A DNA stretch of 64,000 bases from Mimachlamys varia (lineage: Eukaryota > Mollusca > Bivalvia > Pectinida > Pectinidae), in assembly GCA_947623455.1 (NCBI GenBank), contig OX392527.1:9668001-9732000 (forward strand), in the 5' to 3' direction. Below are positions 1 to 10,700 of the stretch, piece by piece (the first letter of the stretch is position 1; each line of letters begins with the position of its first letter). The translations under genes were made by a program, and so were the position numbers. A model generated the notes under the pieces. The model did not search any database, was not told where the DNA came from, and saw only the letters and a program-made list of their open reading frames with translations.

Positions 1-1702
1 CAATGGTTGTTATATAGAGGTTACACAACCAATGGTTGTTATATAGAGGTTACACAACCACTTTGTTATATAGAGGTTACACAACCACTTTGTTATATAG
101 AGGTTACACAACCACTTTGTTATATAGAGGTTACACAACCAGTGATTGTTATATAGAGGTTACACAACCAGTGGTTGTTATATAGAGGTTACACAACCAG
201 TGGTTGTTATATAGAGGTTACACAACCAATGGTTGTTATATAAAGGTTACACAACCAGCGATTGTTATATAGAGGTTACACAACCAGTGATTGTTATATA
301 GAGGTTACACAACCAGTGATTGTTATATAGAGGTTACACAACCACTTTGTTATATAGAGGTTACACAACCAATGGTTGTTATATAGAGGTTACACAACCA
401 ATGGTTGTTATATAGAGGTTACACAACCAGTGGTTGTTATATAGAGGTTACACAACCAGTGGTTGTTATATAGAGGTTACACAACCAATGGTTGTTATAT
501 AGAGGTTACACAACCAGTGATTGTTATATAGAGGTTACACAACCACTTAGTTATATAGAGGTTACACAACCAGTGGTTGTTATATAGAGGTTACACAACC
601 AGTGGTTGTTATATAGAGGTTACACAACCAGTGATTGTTATATAGAGGTTACACAACCAGTGATTGTTATATAGAGGTTACACAACCAATGGTTGTTATA
701 TAGAGGTTACACAACCAATGGTTGTTATATAGAGGTTACACAACCAATGGTTGTTATATAGAGGTTACACAACCAGTGATTGTTATATAGAGGTTACACA
801 ACCACTTAGTTATATAGAGGTTACACGACCAGTGATTGTTATATAGAGGTTACACAACCAGTGATTGTTATATAGAGGTTACACAACCACTTTGTTATAT
901 AGAGGTTACACAACCACTTAGTTATATAGAGGTTACACGACCAGTGATTGTTATATAGAGGTTACACAACCAGTGATTGTTATATAGAGGTTACACAACC
1001 ACTTTGTTATATAGAGGTTACACAACCAGTGATTGTTATATAGAGGTTACACAACCACCAGCGATTGTTATATAGAGGTTACACAACCAGTGATTGTTAT
1101 ATAGAGGTTACACAACCACTTTGTTATATAGAGGTTACACAACCAGTGGTTGTTATATAGAGGTTACACAACCAGTGATTGTTATATAGAGGTTACACAA
1201 CCAGTGATTGTTATATAGAGGTTACACAACCACTTTGTTATATAGAGGTTACACAACCAGTGGTTGTTATATAGAGGTTACACAACCAGCGGTTGTTATA
1301 TAGAGGTTACACAACCACTTTGTTATATAGAGGTTACACAACCACTTTGTTATATAGAGGTTACACAACCAGTGATTGTTATATAGAGGTTACACAACCA
1401 GCGGTTGTTATATAGAGGTTACACAACCAGTGATTGTTTTATAGAGGTTACACAACCAATGGTTGTTATATAGAGGTTACACAACCAATGGTTGTTATAT
1501 AGAGGTTACACAACCAGTGATTGTTATATAGAGGTTACACAACCAATGATTGTTATAAAGAGGTTACACAACCAGTGATTGTTATATAGAGGTTACACAA
1601 CCAGTGATTGTTATATAGAGGTTACACAACCAGTGATTGTTATATAGAGGTTACACAACCAATGGTTGTTATATAGAGGTTACACAACCAATGGTTGTTA
1701 TG
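1..1702. repeat. 29/27-bp minisatellite array
   Basis: Head-to-tail array of about 59 units, entering from the left edge. The common core is TATATAGAGGTTACACAACC. Most units are 29 bp with a variable AATGG, AGTGG, AGTGA or AGCGA segment. A minority are 27 bp with ACTTT or ACTTA. Where TGGTTGT follows ACAACCA the junction forms a 7-bp stem with a one-base centre, so long stretches can form serial hairpins. No unit-length spacers occur, so this is not a CRISPR array. It ends near 1702, where the last unit degrades into the neighbouring foldback element. No coding potential seen. Confidence 0.95.
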
Positions 1703-1708
1703 TAAGCA

Positions 1709-1862
1709 ATTAATGTTTTAGCAAATGTTGTTACAGTCCTAAAAGACACATGGCTATTGGTGGCAAACTAAATAAAGCCCCGTAGGGCTGTATGAAAGTT
1801 TGTCAGCAATAACAATGTGTGTTATAGGACTGCAACACTGTTTGCTAAAATTTTCATTAATA
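1709..1862. mobile_element. Foldback (MITE-like) element, about 154 bp
   Basis: The left arm, starting ATTAATGTTTTAGCAAATG, is an imperfect reverse complement of the right arm, ending GCTAAAATTTTCATTAAT. Pairing continues inward through CAGTCCTA/TAGGACTG and CACATG/CATGTG to a centre with its own AGCCC-CGT-GGGCT hairpin near 1777-1789. This is the structure of a non-autonomous inverted-repeat element. There is no ORF. I could not assign a superfamily or find a clear target-site duplication, since both flanks are low complexity. Confidence 0.7.
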
Positions 1863-1879
1863 ATAATTAAAACATAATT

Positions 1880-2640
1880 AAAACATAATAATAATAATTA
1901 GCTCGTGTATGGAACAATTTCTAAACGAAATACATTTTCTAAAGGCAAATATTATTCTAAGAAGGAAAATCAAGGTCTCAGTTGTGTCAATTAACCGGAA
2001 AGTACCTTAAAACGGCATTTTTCGCTCAATTTGGTGCTCGTCTGCTCAATTTCGCCGTCGCCATTCGACTAATTATAGGAATCTCAACATGGTACGACAT
2101 GAAAAAATTTCTATAATGTTTTTAACCTTAACAGTTTAGATTATCAAACAATAGCATATTTATGTAATATCAAGATTTATTACTTAGCACATCAGTACCA
2201 TAATTATATTTTTATTATCGTTTTCTATGTTAAAAAAACATTTCTTATGTTTTCTTGCGAATCGGCACGGAACCGGGAGCAGGATAGTGGTCACATGATT
2301 CGAAAAAAAATCACGTGATTTATCGTATAAAAATAGAACAAGAAGCGCAAATGTCAGGTAGCCGCGGTAAACAAATATTGGCTGACGAAAACAGAGTCAC
2401 AAGCTAAGACTAGACAAGAAAGAAGCTGAAAGAGACTATTGACAGATCGGAACAGATGCATCTGACAAACAAAAAGAAATACGACACCATCAAAGAAAAC
2501 GAAGAGCATGGTTTGACGGACGAAGTGTGGTTGAGTTGACAGTGCTTTCGGAAAACAAAAACGTACAGCTGATACTTGTACGAAAATACATTCTTCATTC
2601 ACGTACACTGTAAGATTATGTTTGGTAAAGCTTGTTAAAA
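1880..2640. repeat. Direct duplication, copy 1 (start codon lost)
   Basis: This stretch is repeated, diverged, at 2641-3430. Shared landmarks are AATTAGCTCGTGT near the start, AAGGAAAATCA, GTACCTTAAAACGGCATTTT, CCATTCGACTAATTATAGGA, the AT-rich middle, a TATA-like box and the tail ATGGTTTGACG. Copy 1 carries two E-box-like sites (TCACATGATT at 2291, TCACGTGATT at 2311) and TATAAAAATA at 2326. Where copy 2 has an ATG, copy 1 reads ATATTGG, and its frame is interrupted, so it looks like the dead copy. Confidence 0.75.
2291..2335 (+). promoter_or_regulatory. Promoter-like E-box/TATA cluster, duplication copy 1
   Basis: TCACATGATT, then TCACGTGATT, then TATAAAAATA starting at 2326. The E-box and TATA-like box recur in the sister copy, which supports them as a retained unit. 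No transcript can be shown from sequence alone. Confidence 0.3.
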
Positions 2641-3076
2641 CATAATCTTACATAATAATAATAATTAGCTCGTGTTTGGACCAATTTCCAAATGAAATAC
2701 GTTTTCTGAAGGCAAATGTTATTCTAAGAAGGAAAATCATGGTCTCGGTTGTGTTAAATAACCAGAAAGTACCTTAAAACGGCATTTTCTGCTAAATTTC
2801 GCCCATTTCTGCTCAATTTCGCTGCCGCCATTCGACTAATTATAGGAATATCAACATGGTACGAAATCAAACATTTTCTACATTTTTTGAAACCTTAATT
2901 GTTTGGACTATTAAACAACAACATATTTTATTCATATCAGGATTTATTCTTTAACATACTTATGCTTTAGTTATATTTTTATTATCGTTTTCAATATTGA
3001 AAAAACATTTCTTATTATTGTTTTGCGAATCGGCACTGAACGCGGGAACAAGTAATGGTGACGTATTTCGGAAAAG

Positions 3077-3101
3077 TCACATGATTGCTCGCATAAAAAT
3101 A
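3077..3101 (+). promoter_or_regulatory. Promoter-like E-box/TATA cluster, duplication copy 2
   Basis: TCACATGATT followed by GCATAAAAATA. The ORF at 3143 begins about 40 bases downstream of the TATA-like box, a spacing that would give a very short 5' leader. Functional status is inference. Confidence 0.3.
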
Positions 3102-3142
3102 GAACCGGAAGCACATGTCATGATCAGGTAGCCGCAGTAAAC

Positions 3143-3292
3143 ATGGCAGCCAGACGAAACCAGAGTCGCATCAGGCTCAAAGGAAGACTAGCCAACAAAG
3201 AGACTATTAAAAAGATCGGAACAGATACATCGGATCAACAAAAAGAAACACGACACCGGTACCCATCAAAGAAGACCAAGACCATGGTTTGA
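3143..3292 (+). CDS. Small basic ORF, 49 codons, unknown
   Basis: ATG in the context AAACATGGCAG (A at -3, G at +4) opens a 49-codon frame ending TGA. The product begins MAARRNQSRIRL and is rich in Arg, Lys, Thr and Gln, with no hydrophobic stretch, so it would be a small basic soluble peptide or the first exon of a longer protein. It sits just downstream of a TATA-like box. The duplicate copy at 2350-2520 shares much of the DNA but lacks the ATG and is interrupted, which suggests either one live and one dead copy or no coding constraint at all. I recognise no family. Confidence 0.25.
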   Translation: MAARRNQSRIRLKGRLANKETIKKIGTDTSDQQKETRHRYPSKKTKTMV

Positions 3293-3433
3293 CGCACGAA
3301 GCGATGTGTGGTTGCATTGAGTTGACTGAGGTTTTGTTGGCGAGATAATTTACGGTAGGCCTATATGGCAATGCAAGTATAACCATTACGTACATAACAT
3401 GTCCGCGCAGTGTACATGTACGTCAGCAACTTG

Positions 3434-3459
3434 TAATAATAATAATAATAATAATAATG
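3434..3459. repeat. (TAA)n microsatellite, LINE tail
   Basis: Run of TAA on the plus strand (TTA/ATT on the LINE sense strand) directly after the LINE 3' untranslated region. Non-LTR elements that end in simple trinucleotide repeats are well known, so this is probably the retroelement's own tail. Confidence 0.7.
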
Positions 3460-3653
3460 GTTTATTTTGCACAAAAAGGTCTCCAGCCCACAGTACCATT
3501 TCAAATACAGATACAAATATCAGTTGGCATCTTAATTATAATATACATCATTGTAAATAATCAATTTTCACAGTACATTGTAGATTTTGTATAGTCGATA
3601 ATACTCATAATACAGTTTACGTACATGTAGCAATATACAAGTTTTTGGCATTT

Positions 3654-4541
3654 CTACTCCGATAGCATTTCTACTCTAATATCATTTGCTTTCTTAATAA
3701 AGATAGCTATATTTTTAACCTCATCAATACCATTAGAGCTAAGTAGCCTAACGAGGTTTGGTAATATAGGGTTTGTGTAGCTCCAAGATGGTAAGAAGTG
3801 GACTCTAACATCTCTCAAGATTGGACATTTCAACATGAAATGGAGTTCATCTTCAATCTCGTTTAGGTTGCATAGTTTGCAGACTCTCTCGACGCGTGGA
3901 GTACCAGCTCGTCTCCCCGCTTCTATTTGCAGGTTATGTGTTGAGCACCGCAGATTTAGCAATGCATACCTAAGTGTAAATGATAACCTATTTATAAAGT
4001 TTTCCACCTTTGGGACAGGTTTAATACATGAGTATAGTTCGCACTTAGGTGAACTTTCTATATATTCTGACCACTTTTGCAAGTTGATATCACATAAACG
4101 ACGTTTAAACTGTTCCAAGAAGTACCTTGCATTGCCAACTCCCTGGTTTTCCCATACAACACCAAAACCGTTAGAGTACAACAAACTTTTCACATATGTA
4201 CACCAAGTTACTCTTCCCTTCATATCGAGATTAAGTAGCATATAAAAACACTGCTTTGGTAGTCGCGAGTCATCCATTTCAAATATGCGAAGGAGATACT
4301 TAATTGGTTTAAGAAAGTATATAGTACATAGTTCCTGGCGGCCACATTCTCCCAATGCAATAAAGTTATTTGTATTACTTCCAGTGCACAGTAGCCATTT
4401 ACAAAATTTCACAAGCATAGCTTCTATGTCTTTCCGATAATGGGTGCCCCATATTTCTGCACCATAACAAAGTATTGGGGATATCATGGCGTCAAATAAC
4501 CTAAACGCAACACTTGTATCTCTCCTTCCGAGCTTGGTCAA
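3654..4541 (-). pseudogene. LINE C-terminal region with CxxC-H-C motif
   Basis: About 295 codons continuing the RT polyprotein in a shifted phase. There is no ATG at its 5' edge (the first codon is TTG), so it is not an independent gene. It begins with the thumb/connection-like segment (SVAFRLFDAMISPILCYGAEIWG) and carries CKLCNLNEIEDELHFMLKCP, a CxxC...HxxxxC zinc-knuckle-like motif typical of the C-terminus of many invertebrate LINEs. It ends TAG at 3654. The break upstream lies at a short T run, so it could be decay or a one-base assembly error. Confidence 0.8.
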
Positions 4542-6255
4542 ACAGTTTTTACCATGTTTGCTGCCTTTGATGCTTGCTGTGCTAGCGTTTTACAAGCCAT
4601 CGTCCATTTCAGTCTGCATGAAAATACAATTCCAAGGTATTTGTAGTAACTTGCTACTCCGATCGATTCTCCATTATATGTCCATTTTTCAGACTTAGAT
4701 AAATGTCCTCCATTTTTGAAAACCACAACATTTGTTTTCCCTAGATTCACCTTCATGCCCCATCTGTTACAGTATTTAGCAAGTTTGTTCAGTTTTCTCT
4801 GTAGACCGTTCACAGTGTCACTGAATATGGCCAAGTCGTCTGCGAAGAACAAGTGAGTTATCTTCCGAATAGCATCTGTCACAAATATCCCAGAATCAAA
4901 GTCAAATTCTCCGTATGTACTGTTCAACATGTTCGAGAGTTCATTGACATATATGGCGAACAGCAATGGACTCAGAATGCATCCTTGTTTTACTCCTGAT
5001 TTGCAGGGGAATGAGTGTGATAGGCTGTCATGCAACTTTACTTTGGCTTTCACGTTTGAGTAGATACTCTGTAGCACATCTATTATTCGACCATGTAAAT
5101 TCCGTTGGATAAGGCAGTAAAAAAGTTTCTCATGGTCAACACAGTCAAATGCCTTTGAAAAATTGACAAACGCACAATAAAATACACTTCTCCTTTTTGA
5201 TAGGAATTTCTGGACCAATGCATGTAAGTTAAATATGTTGTCGATGGTCGAGTAACCTTTCCGGAACCCAGCTTGCTCTTCTGGTAGTACACTGTTGGTT
5301 TCGGACCAAAAAGTTAAGCGCGCGCAGATGATTTTGGTGAATATCTTACTCATAACAGCAAGCAATGATATACCTCTGTAATTTCCTGTAACGTTCACAT
5401 CACCTTTTTTAAATAGTGGAACAATGATGCTCGTTTGCCACTTGTCTGGAAACTTTCCACTTTGCAGGATCAAGTTAAACAGTTTTTGTAGTACTTCACA
5501 TATTCCTATGTTAATTGTCTGTTTAAAGAATTCTCCAGGGATAGCATCCTCTCCTGGGGATTTATTGTTTTTAAGATCTCGTACTGCCCGTCTAACCTCA
5601 TCAATGGTAATGTCAGCATTGAGTGTTGAAGCTTCATTTGACTCCATACAATCTTCACAGTTTTTGTGTTCATTAAGGGAAGTTTTCACATGGTCACTAA
5701 AATCTTGATCACCCAGTTCTACTGTTGGATTCAAAAGTGCTTCAAAGTATGAGCTCCATTCTGTAGGTGTGATTTTGTTTGTGGCAGACAAACCCCTCTT
5801 CAGGATGTTCTTTACTTTATTCCAAAATGTACAGGAATTTTTGTTGTTGGCAGCATCCATGAGTGAATTTTGTAGTTCCACATTATATTTTTTCCGTTTC
5901 TTATCACATATACACTTGTACTTTTTCCTTGTATCGAGATACTGTGTCAGGAATTCTGGGCTGTGAGTTTTACGGAAGTCATTAAGAAGACGGAGTTTCT
6001 GTTTCTTAAGATTGTCACATTCCTCATCGAACCACTTAGCTCCACGGGGAGCAGTTTTTGTCATACCACCACACTTCATATTCATATTTGCCTTACTACC
6101 TATATCATACAACAAGTTTGTAAGTTTTTCTGTTATAATTTCAGCACTTAAGTTTGATACTAGTATATCATGAAGTTCTCTCTTAGTTTCATCACAGTTT
6201 GCTACCTTTGAGAAGTAATCAGCATTTTCAGGTATCCACTTTAACTTTCTTATGG
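4538..6255 (-). pseudogene. LINE reverse transcriptase domain
   Basis: The open frame runs from about 6255; the first internal Met is at 6115, giving 525 codons. RT landmarks in order: KSPGEDAIPGEFF, VPLFKKGDVN with NYRGISLL, FRKGYSTIDN, FVNFSKAFDCVDHEKL (about residue 315), SGVKQGCILSPLLF, FFADDLAIFSD (about residue 424), and WGMKVNLGKTNVVVF. Motif A normally starts with a catalytic Asp (FxDFSKAFD), but here it is Asn, while the FADD box is intact. The frame ends at a TGA after KTV; the natural continuation lies one base out of phase from 4541. The domain would copy LINE RNA at the nicked target if intact. Confidence 0.85.
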
Positions 6256-6609
6256 GTTCAGTAGATGTTCTCGGGACAGGTCATCATCTAGTTCTGTCAC
6301 ACATAAAACCAATTCAAAACTGACTGGAAAGTGTTTAGAAATATCACATTTATGAATTTCAATATGCTTAATGTCACCAAATAATGACCCGTCCACAATC
6401 ACATAATCAATCTGACTACCACCTGTATTACATAAGTATGTCAACTCTCCATTTTTGTTATTGGGTACTCTGCCATTTGCAATTAGCATATCATTTTCAG
6501 AACATAGGTCAACCAGTTGGTAACCAAAGGTATTCAGGGTTTTATCAACATTTTTACGAACACAGATTTCATTTTTGCTAATACTATTTACATTTTCAAG
6601 CCCATTCAA
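6250..6609 (-). pseudogene. LINE endonuclease domain, C-terminal fragment
   Basis: An open stretch of 119 codons matching the second half of an APE-like (exonuclease-endonuclease-phosphatase) domain, which nicks target DNA to prime retrotransposition. Visible landmarks are a LCSENDMLIANGR-like segment, GGSQIDYVIVD (the usual SxIDYV motif) and SKHFPVSFEL near the end. In this family the last motif is normally SDH; here the Asp position reads Lys, which should abolish catalysis. The frame stops at 6250 (TAA) just after an ACCC run, while the RT region continues in another phase. The N-terminal half is missing at the minisatellite junction. Confidence 0.75.
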
Positions 6610-6612
6610 GAA

Positions 6613-7756
6613 TCCACATCAACGTTCTACAACTTATGTAATACAGGGCAGTACTCCACCTCGACGATCTACAGCTGATGTAATACCGGGCAGTACTTCA
6701 CCTCGACGATCTACAGCTGATGTTATACCGGGCAGTACTCCACATCAACGTTCTACAACTGATGTAATACGGGGCAGTACTCCACATCAACGTTCTACAG
6801 CTGATGTAATACCTGGCAGTACTTCACATCAACGTTCAACGGCTGATGTAATACCGGGCAGTACTCCACATCAAAGTTCTACAGCTTATGTAATACAGGG
6901 CAGTACTCCACCTCGACGATCTACAGCTGATGTAATACCGGGCAGTACTCCACATCAACGTTATACAGCTGATGTACTACCGGGCAGTACTCCACCTCGA
7001 CGTTCTACAGCTGATGTAATACCGAGCAGTATTCCACATCAACGTTCTACAGCTGATGTAATACCGGGCAGTACTCCACATCGACGTTCTACAACTGATG
7101 TAATACGGGGCAGTACTCCACCTCGACGATCTACAGCTGATGTTATACCGGGAAGTACTCCACATCAACGTTCTACAGCTCATATAATACCGGGCAGTAC
7201 TCCATCTCGACGTTCTACAGCTGATGTAATACCGGGCAGTACTCCACCTCGAGGTTCTACGGCTGATGTAATACCGGGCAGTACTCCACATCAACGTTCT
7301 ACAGCTGATGTAATACCGGGCTGTACTCCACCTCGACGATCTACAGCTGATGTTATACCGGGCATTACTCCATATCAACGTTCTACGGCTGATATAATAC
7401 CGGGCGGTGCTCCACCTTGACGTTCTACGGCTGATGTAATACTGGGCAGTACTCCACATCGACGTTCTACAGCTGAAGTAATACCGGGCAGTACTCCACC
7501 TCGACGATCTACAGCTGATGTAATACCGGGCAGTACTCCACATCGACGTTTTACAGCTGATGTAACACCGGGCAGTACTCCACATCAACGTTCTACAGCT
7601 GATGTAATACCGGGCAGTACTCCACCTCGACGATCTACAGCTGATGTTATACCGGGCAGTACTCCATATTAACGTTCTACGGTTTATATAATACCGGGCG
7701 GTGCTTCACCTTGACGTTCTACGGCTGATGTAATACCGGGCAGTACTCCACATCGA
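6613..7756. repeat. 42-bp minisatellite array
   Basis: About 27 head-to-tail copies of a 42-bp unit containing ACAGCTGATGTAATACCGGG and a CAGTACTCCAC segment. Units come in two linked versions, CATCAACGTTCT and CCTCGACGATCT, often alternating. Because 42 is a multiple of three, one plus-strand frame (14-residue period) and one minus-strand frame stay open for hundreds of codons. Both are by-products of the repeat. It abuts the truncated LINE on the left and the 20-bp array on the right with no unique DNA between. Confidence 0.95.
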
Positions 7757-10700
7757 GGTGTACCAGCCCTACACAATGTGTACCAGCCCTACACGAGGTG
7801 TACCAGTCCTACACGAGGTGTACCAGCCCTACACGAGGTGTACCAGTCCTACACGAGGTGTACCAGCCCTACATGAGATGTACCAGCCCTACACGAGGTG
7901 TACCAGCCCTACACGAGGTGTACCAGCCCTACACGAGGTGTACCAGTCCTACACGAGGTGTACCAGCCCTACACGAGGTGTACCAGTCCTACACAAGGTA
8001 ACCAGTCCTACACGAGGTGTACCAGTCCTACACGAGGTGTACCAGCCCTACACGAGGTGTACCAGCCCTACACGAGGTGTACCAGTCCTACACGAGGTGT
8101 ACGAATCCTTCACGAGTTGTTCAAGACCTACACGATATGTACCAGCCCTACAAGAGGTGTATAAGCCTTACACGAGGTGTACCAGTCCTACACGAGGTGT
8201 ACCAGTCCTACACGAGGTGTACCAGACCTACACAATGTGTACCAGCCCTACACGAGGTGTACCAGTCCTACACGAGATGTACCAGTCCTACACGAGGTGT
8301 ACCAGTCCTACACGAGGTGTACCAGCCCTACACGAGGTGTACCAGCCCTACATGAGGTGTACCAGCCCTACACAATGTGTACCAGCCCTACACGAGGTGT
8401 ACCAGCCCTACACGAGGTGTACCAGCCCTACACGAGGTGTACCAGTCCTACACGAGGTGTACCAGCCCTACATGAGATGTACCAGCCCTACACGAGGTGT
8501 ACCAGCCCTACACGAGGTGTACCAGCCCTACACGAGATTTACCAGTCCTACACGAGGTGTACCAGCCCTACACGAGGTGTACCAGTCCTACACAAGGTAA
8601 CCAGTCCTACACGAGGTGTACCAGTCCTACACGAGGTGTACCAGCCCTACACGAGGTGTACCAGCCCTACACGAGGTGTACCAGTCCTACACGAGGTGTA
8701 CGAATCCTTCACGAGTTGTTCAAGACCTACACGATATGTACCAGCCCTACAAGAGGTGTATAAGCCTTACACGAGGTGTACCAGTCCTACACGAGGTGTA
8801 CCAGTCCTACACGAGGTGTACCAGACCTACACAATGTGTACCAGCCCTACACGAGGTGTACCAGTCCTACACGAGATGTACCAGCCCTACACGAGGTGTA
8901 CCAGTCCTACACGAGGTGTACCAGCCCTACACGAGGTGTACCAGCCCTACATGAGGTGTACCAGCCCTACACAATGTGTACCAGCCCTACACGAGGTGTA
9001 CCAGCCCTACACGAGGTGTACCAGCCCTACACGAGGTGTACCAGTCCTACACGAGGTGTACCAGCCCTACATGAGATGTACCAGCCCTACACGAGGTGTA
9101 CCAGCCCTACACGAGGTGTACCAGCCCTACACGAGGTGTACCAGTCCTACACGAGGTGTACCAGCCCTACACGAGGTGTACCAGTCCTACACAAGGTAAC
9201 CAGTCCTACACGAGGTGTACCAGTCCTACACGAGGTGTACCAGCCCTACACGAGGTGTACCAGCCCTACACGAGGTGTACCAGTCCTACACGAGGTGTAC
9301 GAATCCTTCACGAGTTGTTCAAGACCTACACGATATGTACCAGCCCTACAAGAGGTGTATAAGCCTTACACGAGGTGTACCAGTCCTACACGAGGTGTAC
9401 CAGTCCTACACGAGGTGTACCAGACCTACACATTGTGTACCAGCCCTACACGAGGTGTACCAGTCCTACACGAGATGTACCAGCCCTACACGAGGTGTAC
9501 CAGTCCTACACGAGGTGTACCAGCCCTACACGAGGTGTACCAGCCCTACATGAGGTGTACCAGTCCTACACGAGGTGTACCAGTCCTACACGAGGTGTAC
9601 CAGCCCTACACGAGGTTACCAGCCCTACATGAGGTGTACCAGACCTACACGAGATGTACCAGCCCTACACGAGGTGTACCAGTCCTACACGAGGTGTACC
9701 AGACCTACACGAGGTGTACCAGTCCTACACAATGTGTACCAGCCCTACACGAGGTGTACCAGTCCTACACGAGATGTACCAGCCCTACACGAGGTGTACC
9801 AGCCCTACACGAGGTGTACCAGCCCTACACGAGGTGTACCAGCCCTACACGAGGTGTACCAGTCCTACACGAGGTGTACCAGCCCTACACGAGGTGTACC
9901 AGCCCTACACAAAGTAACCAGTCCTACACGAGGTGTACCAGTCCTACACGAGGTTTACCAGCCCTACACGAGGTGTACCAGCCCTACACGAGGTGTACCA
10001 GTCCTACACGAGGTGTACGAATCCTTCACGAGTTGTTCAAGACCTACACGATATGTACCAGCCCTACAAGAGGTGTATAAGCCTTACACGAGGTGTACCA
10101 GTCCTACACGAGGTGTACCAGTCCTACACGAGGTGTACCAGACCTACACAATGTGTACCAGCCCTACACGAGGTGTACCAGTCCTACACGAGGTGTACCA
10201 GCCCTACATGAGGTGTACCAGTCCTACACGAGGTGTACCAGTCCTACACGAGGTGTACCAGCCCTACACGAGGTTACCAGCCCTACATGAGGTGTACCAG
10301 ACCTACACGAGATGTACCAGCCCTACACGAGGTGTACCAGTCCTACACGAGGTGTACCAGACCTACACGAGGTGTACCAGTCCTACACAATGTGTACCAG
10401 CCCTACACGAGGTGTACCAGTCCTACACGAGATGTACCAGCCCTACACGAGGTGTACCAGCCCTACACGAGGTGTACCAGCCCTACACGAGGTGTACCAG
10501 CCCTACACGAGGTGTACCAGTCCTACACGAGGTGTACCAGTCCTACACGAGGTGTACCAGCCCTACATGAGATGTACCAGCTCTACACGAGGTGTACCAG
10601 CCCTACACGAGGTGTACCAGTCCTACACGAGATGTACCAGCCCTACACGAGATGATCCAGCCCTACACGAGTTGTACCAGTCCTACACGAGAAGTACCAG

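Larger units (their letters stand above)
2641..3430. repeat. Direct duplication, copy 2
   Basis: Second copy of the 1880-2640 unit, ending at the (TAA)n run that meets the LINE 3' end. It keeps an E-box-like TCACATGATT at 3077, a TATA-like GCATAAAAATA at 3091 and an ATG 52 bases after the start of that box. The duplication may be of a small gene's 5' end or of the internal region of an unrecognised mobile element. Confidence 0.7.
3429..6612 (-). mobile_element. Non-LTR retrotransposon (LINE), 5'-truncated
   Basis: Minus-strand element. From 5' to 3' it holds the end of an endonuclease domain (6609-6250), a reverse transcriptase (about 6255-4538), a C-terminal region with a zinc-knuckle-like motif (4541-3654), a short 3' UTR and a (TTA)n tail. 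The endonuclease begins mid-domain exactly where the 42-bp minisatellite starts, so the 5' end is lost. Two single-base frame breaks plus two substituted catalytic positions (see the parts) mean it is dead as read. The clade is uncertain; the architecture fits the broad Jockey/CR1/I-like group. Confidence 0.9.

Noticed and set aside
1..1702. CRISPR-like look of regular short repeats
   Set aside because: Units are contiguous with no spacers of unique sequence, and the context is eukaryotic.
3835..5966. Plus-strand ORFs of 65-136 codons opposite the LINE
   Set aside because: They are antisense shadows of the LINE reading frame.
6575..7588. 281-codon plus and 203-codon minus ORFs
   Set aside because: Both are translations of the 42-bp minisatellite, whose length is a multiple of three; opposite-strand frames of this kind are repeat artefacts.
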